A stretch of 64,000 nucleotides of DNA from positions 930,001 to 994,000 of the forward strand of contig JACKLR010000002.1 of the NCBI GenBank assembly GCA_024235795.1, given 5' to 3'. The translations under genes were made by a program, and so were the position numbers. The notes below the pieces were generated by a model. It was not told where the DNA came from, ran no database searches, and was given only the letters and a program-made list of their open reading frames with translations. This stretch comes from Burkholderiales bacterium. Lineage in GTDB: Bacteria; Pseudomonadota; Gammaproteobacteria; Burkholderiales; Nitrosomonadaceae. Below are positions 1 through 9,510 of this stretch, piece by piece. The first letter of the stretch is position 1; each line of letters opens with the position of its first letter.

Positions 1-2
1 TT

Positions 3-455
3 GCCACCAAAGCCAAAGCTGCAGTCGATAGTTTGCGCAAAGCAGGGTGGAAAATTGGGCTGTTGCGCCCCAGATTGTTGCGCCCCTTTCCTGGCGAGAA
101 AATCAGCCAATTACTGGCCGGAAAAAAAGGGGTCGCAGTGATCGACCAGAATCTTTCAATGGGCAAGGGTGGAATTCTGCACTGCGAACTTGCATCGGTA
201 TTGTACGGTAATAAAGATGCGCCGCCGGTATTAATGAGTTTTATTGGTGGACTGGGTGGACGTGATATATCCCAGGAAGAATTTTTTGAAATTGCCAAGC
301 AACTCAAACAGGCCAGTGAAACGAACGAAATTCCTGCGCCGCGTCTGCTGTATACCGTGGACGAGCTTCGCCAGATTCACAAATTACAAGCTATCGCACA
401 TGTTGAGAGAGCTATTTTAAACAGAGATCATCAAAATCCTGATAGTCATGAATGA
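3..455 (+). CDS. porA: 2-oxoacid (pyruvate):ferredoxin oxidoreductase alpha subunit, C-terminal part
   Basis: This is the end of a gene that begins left of the window; the frame is open from base 3, so the TTG at 33 is internal. The encoded 150 residues match the C-terminal part of PorA-type alpha subunits: a KAGWKIGLLRPRLLRPFP stretch, then VAVIDQNLSMGKGG and a terminal ISQEEFFEIAKQL helix. In this family the alpha and beta chains form the thiamine-diphosphate enzyme that oxidatively decarboxylates a 2-oxoacid and reduces ferredoxin. The stop overlaps the start of the beta gene by 8 bp, so the two are co-translated. Substrate (pyruvate or another 2-oxoacid) cannot be settled from this fragment. 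Confidence 0.85.
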   Translation, partial: ATKAKAAVDSLRKAGWKIGLLRPRLLRPFPGEKISQLLAGKKGVAVIDQNLSMGKGGILHCELASVLYGNKDAPPVLMSFIGGLGGRDISQEEFFEIAKQLKQASETNEIPAPRLLYTVDELRQIHKLQAIAHVERAILNRDHQNPDSHE

Positions 456-1362
456 TACCCATTTCAAACGCATGAAAGACCTGCCGTCCACGCATTTGCT
501 GGGCACAGGCACACCCATGTGTGCGGGTTGCGGCGGGTTGCAGGCAATCAATGATATTTACGATATTCTCGGCGAGAAAACAGTATTTATTAACGCTGCC
601 GGTTGCATGACGTTACTGTCTGTTTATCCGTTTACACCGTTTCGTGGTTCCTGGCTTTATACTGCAATGGCTTCAGCACCGGCAGGCGCACAAGGCGTGC
701 GTGATGCCCTGGATATTCTGCTGGAGAAGAAAAAAATTGGTCAGGAAGAAAATCTGACTGCAGTTGTATTGACAGGCGACGGATCGGCCTACGGCATGGG
801 GCTATCGGCAACATCGGCTGCAATTGATCGTAACCTGGATTTCATCTATATCTGTTATGACAATGAAGGTTATGGCAATACCGGTCAGCAATATTCCAGC
901 GCCACGCCGCATGGCGCCAGAACCAGTACCAGCTCGGGTTCAATGGGGTATCCGGGTTTCAAAAAAGACCTGTTTTCTATCTGGGCGGCGCACAAACCCA
1001 CGTATGTCGCTACGGTTATCGGCGCAGAACCTTTGGATTTGGCGCGTAAAATTGAAAAAGCGGCGCAATTGAAAGGGCCGCGTTTTATTATTACGTTGTC
1101 CCCATGCCCGACAGGCTGGGGATTCGACCCACAAGAAACCATGCAGATCGGTAAACTTGCGGTTAAATCCGGTGTCTGGCCACTTAAAGAATATATCGAT
1201 GGAAAGATTATCCATACTAAAGTGCCAAAAATACGGATGTCCGTGGAAGATTATCTGGCAACGCAATTTCGTTTTGCGCACTTGTTCAAACCAGAACGAA
1301 ATACCCGATTAATTGATGAGATACAAGGCCGGGTCGACGAATACTGGGATCATGTATCCTGA
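448..1362 (+). CDS. porB: 2-oxoacid (pyruvate):ferredoxin oxidoreductase beta subunit
   Basis: 304 residues, the usual length for PorB. An N-terminal CAGCGG motif (about residues 25-30) supplies cysteines typical of the Fe-S ligands of this subunit. The thiamine-diphosphate/Mg site is visible as GDGSAYGMG (about 111-119) followed by NEGYGNTGQQ (about 140-149). ATG overlaps the alpha-subunit stop. With the alpha chain it forms the core of an oxygen-sensitive enzyme linking 2-oxoacids, CoA and ferredoxin. The acyl-CoA ligase 25 bp downstream may share the transcript. Pyruvate is the best guess for substrate but 2-oxoisovalerate-type enzymes look alike. Confidence 0.88.
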   Translation: MNDTHFKRMKDLPSTHLLGTGTPMCAGCGGLQAINDIYDILGEKTVFINAAGCMTLLSVYPFTPFRGSWLYTAMASAPAGAQGVRDALDILLEKKKIGQEENLTAVVLTGDGSAYGMGLSATSAAIDRNLDFIYICYDNEGYGNTGQQYSSATPHGARTSTSSGSMGYPGFKKDLFSIWAAHKPTYVATVIGAEPLDLARKIEKAAQLKGPRFIITLSPCPTGWGFDPQETMQIGKLAVKSGVWPLKEYIDGKIIHTKVPKIRMSVEDYLATQFRFAHLFKPERNTRLIDEIQGRVDEYWDHVS

Positions 1363-1387
1363 CCAAATTTATCAATAAGGGTAGGCA

Positions 1388-3094
1388 ATGACCTATACCC
1401 AAAAAAGCTATTATCATCGCGGCGGCACGGAACCGTTACTCGGATCAACAATTCCGGAGCATCTGGCGGTTATTGCGAACAAATATCCACAGGCATTGGC
1501 GGTTGTATCGCGTGAACAACAGCGACGACTCACTTATGAACAATTTACCGCAGAAATTGAATCTGTAGCCTGTGCACTTTTTGCTTTGGGATATCGAAAA
1601 GGGGATCGTGTTGGAATCTGGGCCACCAATAATCTGGAATGGGTTTTGCTGCAAATGGCCACAGCACGAATCGGAGTGATACTGGTCAATATCAATCCTG
1701 CCTATCGTTCCAGAGAGCTGGCGTATGCCTTGAAGCAATCCGAAGTAGAGGGCTTGTTTCTCATTCCACAGTTTCGCAGCAGTAATTATATTGAAATGCT
1801 GGTAACACTGATGCCTGAACTCAAACACGCTCAATCCCGTAATCCCGCGATCAATGATTTTCCTGCATTACGCCATATTGTCGTTTATGATCCACAGCAT
1901 CCGATGCAGACGCTGTGTGACTATCCGGGGGTCATGTCATGGCAGCAATTCATGGCCGGTGCAACCGATGTTTCCTTCGAAACCATCGAAAAGGCTACTG
2001 CCTCTCTCGATCGTGATGATCCGATTAATATTCAGTACACATCCGGAACAACGGGATTTCCTAAAGCGGTTGTGCTTACCCATCACAATATTCTCAATAA
2101 TGCCTATTTTTCCGCCAAAGCGATGCATTTTGGCGAGCATGACAAGCTGTGCATTCCCGTGCCTTTTTATCACTGCTTTGGCATGGTGTTATCCAACCTG
2201 CTTTGTTTTTCTGTCGGCGCCTGCGCTGTAATTCCTTGCGAGCATTTTGATGCGGAGCAGGTGTTAACCGCAATCGTAGAAGAACAATGCACCGCGCTTC
2301 ACGGTGTACCCACAATGTTTATCGCACAACTCGAGCATCCGCGCTTTCATGCATTTGATTTAAGCAGCTTGCGAACGGGTATTATGGCTGGTGCGCCTTG
2401 TCCTCCGGCATTAATGACCCGGGTCATGGAAGACATGCATTGTAATGAAATATTGATTGGATACGGTGAAACAGAGGCATCGCCGCTGACACATCTGACG
2501 AACTGTGAGGATAACCTGGCGCGGCGAACCGAAACCGTGGGCAAAAACCTGCCGCATCAGGAGGTGAAAATCATTAATGTCGAAACCAGTGAAACTGTCC
2601 TGCTCGGTGAAATTGGAGAAATCTGTTTTCGTGGCTACCATATTATGCGCGGCTACTACAATCAACCCGAAAAAACGGCAGAGGCCATCGATGAAGCCGG
2701 ATGGCTGCATTCGGGCGATCTTGGCGCCATGGATGAATATGGCTATGTACGCATTACCGGACGCCTTAAGGATATGATTATACGGGGTGGGGAAAATATT
2801 TATCCGCGTGAGATTGAAGATTTTTTATTCACGCACCCAAAAATTGCGGAAGTCGCCGTTTTTGGCATTCCGAGTGAATTTTTTGGCGAGGAAGTCATGG
2901 CCTGGATACAATTACACGAAGGTGAAACGCTCAGCGAACAGGAAGTTCGGGATTACTGTAAAGACAATATTGCGCATTTTAAAATTCCCAAATATATTCA
3001 CTTCGTCAAGGAATTCCCCATGACCGTGACCGGCAAGTTGCAAAAATTCAAAATGCGCGAAATGGCATTACAGGAAATGAACGTGGATTCTTAA
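1388..3094 (+). CDS. Fatty-acyl-CoA ligase, AMP-binding family
   Basis: 568 residues, full length for an ANL-superfamily acyl-CoA synthetase. The ATP/AMP P-loop YTSGTTGFPKAVVLTHHN lies near residues 217-234, GYGETEASP near 358, and the hinge/lid region GRLKDMIIRGGENIYPREIE near 459-478. The terminal VTGKLQKFKMRE contains the catalytic lysine of the C-terminal lid. The enzyme should activate a carboxylic acid to acyl-AMP and then acyl-CoA in the cytoplasm. It belongs to the medium/long-chain FadD-like branch; chain length is not predictable by eye. It follows porB by 25 bp in the same direction. Confidence 0.88.
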   Translation: MTYTQKSYYHRGGTEPLLGSTIPEHLAVIANKYPQALAVVSREQQRRLTYEQFTAEIESVACALFALGYRKGDRVGIWATNNLEWVLLQMATARIGVILVNINPAYRSRELAYALKQSEVEGLFLIPQFRSSNYIEMLVTLMPELKHAQSRNPAINDFPALRHIVVYDPQHPMQTLCDYPGVMSWQQFMAGATDVSFETIEKATASLDRDDPINIQYTSGTTGFPKAVVLTHHNILNNAYFSAKAMHFGEHDKLCIPVPFYHCFGMVLSNLLCFSVGACAVIPCEHFDAEQVLTAIVEEQCTALHGVPTMFIAQLEHPRFHAFDLSSLRTGIMAGAPCPPALMTRVMEDMHCNEILIGYGETEASPLTHLTNCEDNLARRTETVGKNLPHQEVKIINVETSETVLLGEIGEICFRGYHIMRGYYNQPEKTAEAIDEAGWLHSGDLGAMDEYGYVRITGRLKDMIIRGGENIYPREIEDFLFTHPKIAEVAVFGIPSEFFGEEVMAWIQLHEGETLSEQEVRDYCKDNIAHFKIPKYIHFVKEFPMTVTGKLQKFKMREMALQEMNVDS

Positions 3095-3106
3095 CGGTTA
3101 ACAAAC

Positions 3107-3328
3107 TTATAAGCTGATATCAAAATATTCAATATCGGTTTTCAGCTGTTGCGCCAGCGCTTCGAGTTGCGCAGCAGTATTCTCCCGGTCTTTGGCGATG
3201 GTGTTTTTCACCAGGATACTGAGTTTATCGAAGTCGGAAGCGGACAAACAATTTAGTGCTTCCGGTGTCAGTTCCTGTTTGAAACGATCCACTACGCTGT
3301 CTGCAATTTTATGAATATCGTTGCTCAT
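3107..3328 (-). CDS. Small hypothetical protein (73 aa)
   Basis: 73 residues, no recognised family. The sequence is acidic and helix-rich, with no signal peptide or membrane segment: a VVDRFKQELTPEALNCLSAS segment followed by an Ala/Gln/Leu helix ending in TDIEYFDISL. ATG has a purine-rich AGAAGGTGAAC upstream. It converges on the acyl-CoA ligase with a 12-bp gap and precedes the SDR gene on the same strand. Compositionally plausible as a real gene; function unknown. Confidence 0.6.
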   Translation of the reverse strand: MSNDIHKIADSVVDRFKQELTPEALNCLSASDFDKLSILVKNTIAKDRENTAAQLEALAQQLKTDIEYFDISL

Positions 3329-3446
3329 ATGTTCACCTTCTGTGTTAATCGGAAATTTACTGCTTGACGAGAATTATATACGTTTATGCATGGATATTCC
3401 CAGGCGTGCGCAGGTATTGTCATACGCTTCGAGGTTGAAGAAATAC

Positions 3447-4262
3447 TCATAATTTCATCTTGCGCCGGACTGCCCAGTCAAAAAGTCTGCCACCCAGAAA
3501 CCAGCGTGAAATAACCGCCGTTTTGGAATCGCCAGGCAAAGCATGACGTATGGGCGGATAAGCGGAATTAGCGGCTTTTAGAATGGCCCGGGCGATGATT
3601 TCCGGTCCAGGCGCTTTGGGCTCGTGAGCAAGAAGACGGGGAAGGGCATCGAGTAATTTTTGGTACGCAGGTGGATGGTTGACCGTCTTGAGCAGTTCAA
3701 ACTCTTTTGCTGTAAATTCAGTTTTGATTAAACCAGGTGCGATGACAACAACATGAATACCCTGTTGCATGACTTCACTGCGCACCGTTTCAGACAATGC
3801 TTCCACGGCATGCTTGGACGCAGTATACCAGCCAAAGCCAGGGATGGAAATTTTGCCCAGAATCGATGCGATATTGACAATACATCCGGATTTCTGTTCA
3901 CGCATATGCGGCAGTACCGCCTGCATGAATCGCGCATACCCGAAAACATTGACTTCGAATTGCGCATGCGCAGCTTCCATTGAAACGCATTCTACGGCGC
4001 CAAGTTGACCATAACCGGCATTGTTGACAAGCAAGTCGATGCGACCTTTTGTTATCATGACATGATTGACTGTTTCTTTAATGGCCTCTGCATCAGTGAC
4101 GTCAAGCCGAATGGGTTCAATATTTTCGGAACGTATTTGCTCAAGTCTGTCCATGCGCCGCGCCATGGCAAAGACATAGTAATTATTTTTAGCCAGTAAC
4201 TCGGCAGTTGCTCTACCGATGCCACTGGATGCGCCAGTCACCAGTGCAATTTGTTGTGTCAT
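3447..4262 (-). CDS. SDR family NAD(P)-dependent oxidoreductase
   Basis: 271 residues, the classical short-chain dehydrogenase size. The Rossmann motif TGASSGIG is at about residues 9-16, the NNAGYG motif at about 84-89, the catalytic Ser in NIASILGKIS, and the YTASK catalytic Tyr-Lys near 152-156. Arg at the end of beta-2 (MARRMDRLEQ) suggests NADP preference. The substrate is unknown; members of this group reduce carbonyls or oxidise alcohols, often of lipids. It stands alone between a small gene and the divergently read ribonucleotide reductase. Confidence 0.88.
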   Translation of the reverse strand: MTQQIALVTGASSGIGRATAELLAKNNYYVFAMARRMDRLEQIRSENIEPIRLDVTDAEAIKETVNHVMITKGRIDLLVNNAGYGQLGAVECVSMEAAHAQFEVNVFGYARFMQAVLPHMREQKSGCIVNIASILGKISIPGFGWYTASKHAVEALSETVRSEVMQQGIHVVVIAPGLIKTEFTAKEFELLKTVNHPPAYQKLLDALPRLLAHEPKAPGPEIIARAILKAANSAYPPIRHALPGDSKTAVISRWFLGGRLFDWAVRRKMKL

Positions 4263-4403
4263 ATTGACTCTCTTATCATATGCCTACTGTCAGGATTTTG
4301 CGTATTTAAAAAAACGGTTGGCAACCGGTATGGGTAGTCCTCATTTCATTGAACAATTTTTGATTAGTTTTTCAATTGTAGTTTTGAAGGTAACATTGAT
4401 GCC

Positions 4404-6233
4404 ATGACTATACAAGCTTGGTTCACAAACGAATTGTCGGAAATTATCTGGGACCGTAAATATCGTTACCGCGATGGCGAGATTATTTACGATCAAACGA
4501 TAGACGATAGCTGGATGCGGATTGCATCGGCACTGGCGAGTGTAGAGGCGCGTAACCAGCAACACTGGAGACAGAAATTTTATGCGGTATTGAAAGATTT
4601 TCATTTTATTCCGGGTGGGCGCATTTTAGCTGGGGCGGGAACAACACATCAAGTCACGTTAATTAATTGCTTTGTCATGGGATTGATCGAAGATTCGCTA
4701 GAGAGCATTTTCGAGAATCTCAAGGAAGGCGCGCTTACCATGCAACAGGGCGGCGGCATTGGATATGATTTTTCCACACTCAGACCCAATGGTTTTCCCG
4801 CCAGAACTGCTGGCACGGTAGCATCTGGCCCCGTTTCATTCATGCGCATATGGGACAGCATGTGCGCTACGCTGCTATCAACCGGTGCACGGCGCGGGGC
4901 GATGATGGCAACACTTCGCTGCGATCACCCCGATATCGTGGCTTTTATCAAGGCCAAACAGGACGAAAGAGAACTGCGTCATTTTAATCTTTCGGTGTTA
5001 ATCAGCGATAGTTTTATCGATGCTGTCAACCGTGATGATGATTGGCTGCTCGTATTCCCTGATGAATCACCTGCGGTCAATACGAATTCTAGACGGGTAC
5101 TGCGAATCTGGTCAGGCTCCGATGTCCCGGTACCCTGTAATGTAATAAAAAAAATTTCTGCCAGAAAGTTATGGCACGATATCATTCGCGCCAATTATGA
5201 CTATGCAGAACCCGGTGTATTGTTTATTGACCGCATTAACCGCCTGAATAACCTGTCATACTGCGAATTGATCAGTGCGACAAATCCCTGTGGCGAGATC
5301 CCATTGCCACCCTATGGCGCGTGTAATCTCGGCTCGATCAATCTGACGCAATTTGTTCAGAACCCCTTTGCGGAAAATGCAAAACTGAATTTTAAAGGAA
5401 TTCAGGAGACTGTTCACATTGCTGTACGCATGCTGGATAATGTGATCGATTTATCCCATTTCCCGTTAAAGAAACAGGCAGAACAGGCATACGGCAGCAG
5501 GCGTATAGGTCTGGGACTTACCGGATTGGCTGATGCGCTGATGATGTTGGGTATACCCTATGGTGGCCAAGCATCATATGAATTGGCCGCATCCATTATG
5601 AAGTGCATCACCTATACAGCCTACCACTCATCGATTCAACTGGCGTCAGAAAAAAACAGTTTTCCGTTATTGGATAAACACAAATATTTGGCGGCCGAAT
5701 TTATACAAAAATTACCGGATAAGATAAGATTCCTAATTAAAGTACATGGTATACGTAACAGCCACCTTACGGCTATTGCACCCGCGGGAACGATCAGTCT
5801 TTTAGCCAACAATGTATCCAGCGGCATTGAGCCAGTTTTCGATTATCAGTATTCGCGAAAGGTATTAGGGCAGAGTGGCCAGTATCAGCAATACCGGGTG
5901 TCCGATTATGCTTACCAGCTCTGGAAACAGTTAAATCCAAATGAAAAGAAACTCCCACCTGCGTTTGTTCATGCACGGGAACTCGCCCCGGAAATACATC
6001 TGGATATGCAGGCTGCTATACAATCTTTTATCGACAATGCGATATCCAAAACGATCAATGTACCCGAGAACTGCCATTTCACAGATTTTGAAAAGATCTA
6101 TCAATTTGCCTATGAAAAAGGATTGAAAGGCTGCACGACCTTCAGGCCGAACCCTGTTACCGGAAATGTAATGCAACCGGATCAACACAACATAGTGGCC
6201 GGTTTATGCTGTAACCTTGATCTGAAAGTTTGA
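4404..6233 (+). CDS. nrdJ: Adenosylcobalamin-dependent (class II) ribonucleoside-diphosphate reductase
   Basis: 609 residues. Reduces ribonucleotides to deoxyribonucleotides using an adenosylcobalamin-derived radical. Visible active-site residues: Cys89 (LINCFV) and Cys307 (GACNLGS) as the redox pair, Cys296 as the thiyl radical site, with Asn294 and Glu298 in NPCGE. The phosphate-binding APAGTISLLANN lies near 454-465. No class I small-subunit gene is next to it, and the QQGGGIGYDFSTLR region fits class II enzymes. It is at the short end of the family and ends in a Cys-Cys dipeptide near the C terminus rather than an obvious CxxC swinging arm. The alpha-ribazole-phosphatase-like gene at 12.1 kb fits a B12-using cell. 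Confidence 0.85.
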   Translation: MTIQAWFTNELSEIIWDRKYRYRDGEIIYDQTIDDSWMRIASALASVEARNQQHWRQKFYAVLKDFHFIPGGRILAGAGTTHQVTLINCFVMGLIEDSLESIFENLKEGALTMQQGGGIGYDFSTLRPNGFPARTAGTVASGPVSFMRIWDSMCATLLSTGARRGAMMATLRCDHPDIVAFIKAKQDERELRHFNLSVLISDSFIDAVNRDDDWLLVFPDESPAVNTNSRRVLRIWSGSDVPVPCNVIKKISARKLWHDIIRANYDYAEPGVLFIDRINRLNNLSYCELISATNPCGEIPLPPYGACNLGSINLTQFVQNPFAENAKLNFKGIQETVHIAVRMLDNVIDLSHFPLKKQAEQAYGSRRIGLGLTGLADALMMLGIPYGGQASYELAASIMKCITYTAYHSSIQLASEKNSFPLLDKHKYLAAEFIQKLPDKIRFLIKVHGIRNSHLTAIAPAGTISLLANNVSSGIEPVFDYQYSRKVLGQSGQYQQYRVSDYAYQLWKQLNPNEKKLPPAFVHARELAPEIHLDMQAAIQSFIDNAISKTINVPENCHFTDFEKIYQFAYEKGLKGCTTFRPNPVTGNVMQPDQHNIVAGLCCNLDLKV

Positions 6234-6353
6234 AAATCAATTAAAACTGATATTAATCGAAATTAAATCGTGTTTATCGATATCAGGAAATATTTTCGGG
6301 CAATTTCCTGTCATCGAATTTTTTTAATCTTAATCTGACAAACAGATTTATTA

Positions 6354-7877
6354 ATGCAACATTTCAAATCCAATTTTGTACGAATTATTCGTGAATGGCG
6401 TGAAGGAATATTGCCGCCTGTTTTTTTTACTGCGGCAGCCATTAATATTACACTCATTGTATTCGCAGGTATCTGGAGCGAAACGGCAGGACAACTGTTT
6501 GACGCGCTTTTACATGGAATTACTGAGCACTTCGACTGGTACTACATTACAGCAACTTCCTTAATGGTTGTCTGTGTATGTTGGTTGCTGTTCAGCCGGC
6601 ATGGCAATCTGAAGTTAGGTGCGCAGAATGATAAACCGCAATACAGTTTTCTGGCCTGGCTGGCGATGCTATTTGCAGCCGGTATGGGCATGGGGCTGGT
6701 TTTCTGGGGTGTGGCTGAACCGTTACATCATTATCATATGCCGCCAACGGCTGAGCCGCAAAGCCCGGATGCCGTTGCAGAAGCGATGCGGTTTAGTTAT
6801 TTTCACTGGGGACTGCATCCCTGGGCGATTTATGTCGTTTTTGGCCTCTTGATTGCGTTGAACCACTTTCGCTATGGCATGCCGCTGGCGCCACGAACAT
6901 TGCTATATCCATTGTTCGGCTCGCGAATTCACGGCTGGCTGGGTCATGTAACAGATGCTTTCTGTACTGTCGGGACGCTTATCGGGGTAGCAACATCGCT
7001 GGGATTGGGCGCGATGCAAATCAATGCAGGGCTTAACCGAATCACTGATATCGATTATTCGGCAACGGTTCAAGTATGGATTATCACCGTGATAACAGTC
7101 GTTGCCACATATTCCACGGTCAGCGGCGTTTCTAAAGGTATTCGTTATCTGAGTGTACTGAATTGCGTGCTCATGGGACTGTTTCTGGTTTTCGTATTCA
7201 ATGCGGGACCTACCGCTTATCAGATGGGCACCTTTGTCACGGCTCTATCAGATTATATGCTCCATTTTGTACCGGATAGCTTGTGGCTTGACACGCGCCC
7301 GGATACCGACTGGCAAACGCACTGGACAATATTTTACTGGGGGTGGTGGTTTTCCTGGAGCCCGTTTGTCGGCATATTTATAGCGCGTATATCCAAAGGC
7401 CGGACTGTTAGGGAATTCGTCGGATGTGTACTTTTGATTCCAACGTTAATTAATTTTGTCTGGTTTGCGGTATTTGGCGGGACCGGACTTTATATCGAAG
7501 AACACAACGGCAATATCGCCGATCCGGTTATAGAAAATGTGGCAATGTCACTGCATATCCTGCTGGAATATCTTCCCTGGACGGCAATGATGCAATGGGC
7601 TGGCTTAATTCTGGTTGTAATCTTTTTTATTACATCTTCGGATTCGGGGTCTTTTGTCGATGACATGGTTACATCCGGCGGCAATCCAAATCCTCCCGTA
7701 GCCAATCGTGTTTTCTGGGGTGTTTCCGAAGGCGCGGCTGCGGCTGTTTTACTGATGGCCGGGGGGCTTCAGGCACTTCAGGCAGCCTCGGTGTCAGCCG
7801 GTCTGCCGCAAAGCCTGTTATTGTTACTCGGATGTGTTGGTCTGGTGAAAATTTTAAGGACAGAATCCGTTAAATGA
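6354..7877 (+). CDS. BCCT family betaine/carnitine/choline transporter
   Basis: 507 residues with about 12 hydrophobic segments. The family signature GWWFSWSPFVGIFIARIS lies near residues 330-347, and the preceding segment contains GMGLVFWGVAEP, the Trp-rich region of the substrate path. Family members import quaternary ammonium osmolytes driven by Na+ or H+. The C-terminal tail after the last helix is short, so the cytoplasmic osmosensing extension seen in BetP is absent. ATG at 6354 has only a weak ribosome site. Substrate is unknown; compatible-solute uptake is the most likely role. Confidence 0.9.
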   Translation: MQHFKSNFVRIIREWREGILPPVFFTAAAINITLIVFAGIWSETAGQLFDALLHGITEHFDWYYITATSLMVVCVCWLLFSRHGNLKLGAQNDKPQYSFLAWLAMLFAAGMGMGLVFWGVAEPLHHYHMPPTAEPQSPDAVAEAMRFSYFHWGLHPWAIYVVFGLLIALNHFRYGMPLAPRTLLYPLFGSRIHGWLGHVTDAFCTVGTLIGVATSLGLGAMQINAGLNRITDIDYSATVQVWIITVITVVATYSTVSGVSKGIRYLSVLNCVLMGLFLVFVFNAGPTAYQMGTFVTALSDYMLHFVPDSLWLDTRPDTDWQTHWTIFYWGWWFSWSPFVGIFIARISKGRTVREFVGCVLLIPTLINFVWFAVFGGTGLYIEEHNGNIADPVIENVAMSLHILLEYLPWTAMMQWAGLILVVIFFITSSDSGSFVDDMVTSGGNPNPPVANRVFWGVSEGAAAAVLLMAGGLQALQAASVSAGLPQSLLLLLGCVGLVKILRTESVK

Positions 7878-7921
7878 CGCAAGGAACAGTTTTATTTTAT
7901 TTATGGCTTTCTTGCATGCAT

Positions 7922-9283
7922 TCAGAAGCGCCAGTCCAGTTGTAGACCGACAATGTTAATATGTTCTGAAAATTTTCCAACCAGTTGATCGCCTGTGGTG
8001 CCGGTTCTGTTGACAGCCGCATCGCTGATAAATAAATGCGCATAGGCGGCATGCAAATTGATGTTTTTGAACACTGCGTATGAAATACCGGCAGTCAGCC
8101 AGTAGCGATCGTTATCGGGAATTCTTGGCGATCTATACGTGGATTCAGGAACCGGCGATTCGTCATAGGCAAACCCGGTACGTAGCGTCATTTTGTTAAT
8201 TATGGGCGAATAACTGACCCCAAAACCCAATCGCCAGGTATCTTTCCATTTCAAGACCTGGGCATCGTCTGGCTGGGCAGATGAAAATTGTGTTCTCAAT
8301 TCCTGAATATGGCTCCAACGCGTCCACATCGCGTCGGCAGTAACTGCCCAATAAGAATTCAGTTGTCGATATACGCCAAACATCACATTGTCCGGTAGCG
8401 TGACAGACGTTTTAGCGCGGTTATCGACAAAAACATTATTCTGCGTCAGCAATACTGCATTATCCGGCACGGTAAAATTTGCATCGCCGCGCACATTATG
8501 GTGAACTTTTGACCGATAACTGACACCGAGTCGTGTCTTGATGTTTGGCGCATAAAAGACGCCAATATTATAACCAACGCCAACGCTGTCCCCTTTTAGT
8601 GAAACATGTCCGTCTGCCATTTGCGGCAAAAGACCTTGTCCTGCACATACGGCAGGATTTGTTGCCTGTAAACAGATCGTTCCAAAATCAATGGCATTTG
8701 TGAGCTTGGATTTCAGGTACTGGACATCAAAGCCGGCACCGACCGATAGCGTTTCTGTTAGTTTAAAAGAAGCGGCCGGATTGAAATTGACTGTGACAAA
8801 TTCCGAATCAAGCGCCTGATAGCGTCCTTTCCAGTCTGAGTGATAGCTGCTTTGCATGCCAAACGGTATATTGACCCCTAAACCGACAGCTATCCGTTCA
8901 GACAAACGCTGTACATAATAAAAGTTAGGAATGAGAACTGTCCCGGGTGAGTCGCCGCCGTTTCCACCTTGCAGTGGCGCACCGCCGAGTAGCGGGCTTA
9001 GCTGCGAAGCGCTGTCCTGGAATCTGGCAGACGGAATTGCAACATATCCCGAAAAAGAAAGTAATTTGCCACTGACGTGATTCATGGCGCCAGGGTTGAA
9101 AAATACCATGCTGCCATCTTCGAGATTGGTTGGAGCACCGGAAAAAGCATGGCCTAACTCCTTGACGCTATGCTCCATTACAGCAATACCAGCGGCTAAA
9201 GCCGATGATAAATAAGCACATAACAAAATGCCGGACAGACAATATAAACTTTGATGAAAGTAAATAGGGGGGTTCAGTTTAAT
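7922..9283 (-). CDS. OmpP1/FadL-family outer-membrane transporter, probable ATT start
   Basis: The mature part shows the FadL pattern: NPGAMNHVSGK near the N terminus, long beta-strand alternation, GRYQALDSEFVTVNFNPA, and a terminal GLQLDWRF ending in Phe as outer-membrane barrels do. Family members carry hydrophobic compounds such as long-chain fatty acids across the outer membrane. The first usual start codon in frame (TTG at 9226) would leave only about 13 residues of signal peptide. The frame is open to a stop at 9287-9289, and an ATT at 9283 has GGAG seven bases upstream; it would give 453 residues with a normal signal peptide. The fatty-acid genes elsewhere in the window fit this role. 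Confidence 0.8.
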   Translation of the reverse strand: MKLNPPIYFHQSLYCLSGILLCAYLSSALAAGIAVMEHSVKELGHAFSGAPTNLEDGSMVFFNPGAMNHVSGKLLSFSGYVAIPSARFQDSASQLSPLLGGAPLQGGNGGDSPGTVLIPNFYYVQRLSERIAVGLGVNIPFGMQSSYHSDWKGRYQALDSEFVTVNFNPAASFKLTETLSVGAGFDVQYLKSKLTNAIDFGTICLQATNPAVCAGQGLLPQMADGHVSLKGDSVGVGYNIGVFYAPNIKTRLGVSYRSKVHHNVRGDANFTVPDNAVLLTQNNVFVDNRAKTSVTLPDNVMFGVYRQLNSYWAVTADAMWTRWSHIQELRTQFSSAQPDDAQVLKWKDTWRLGFGVSYSPIINKMTLRTGFAYDESPVPESTYRSPRIPDNDRYWLTAGISYAVFKNINLHAAYAHLFISDAAVNRTGTTGDQLVGKFSEHINIVGLQLDWRF

Positions 9284-9510
9284 GATTTATCTCCAAAATT
9301 CTATTGTTAATCGGGTTATTACGATAGAATTAAAATTTGGACAATCGAAATTGTTCTTTTAAAAATTAAACCTGCTTTTTTGTATGCGTTTTGTTTTTGT
9401 ATACGATTACTTTCTTGAGTTTAAATTAATTTTTTCTTTTTCTTGATAATTTTCATGCATCTTAGAATTTTACGCAATAAACGGGAAAGCTTCCAATGAT
9501 TTAGGTTGCA

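Noticed and set aside
4404..6233. Class I ribonucleotide reductase large subunit
   Set aside because: No nrdB-like gene is adjacent, the protein is short, and the QQGGGIGYDFSTLR region matches class II enzymes better.
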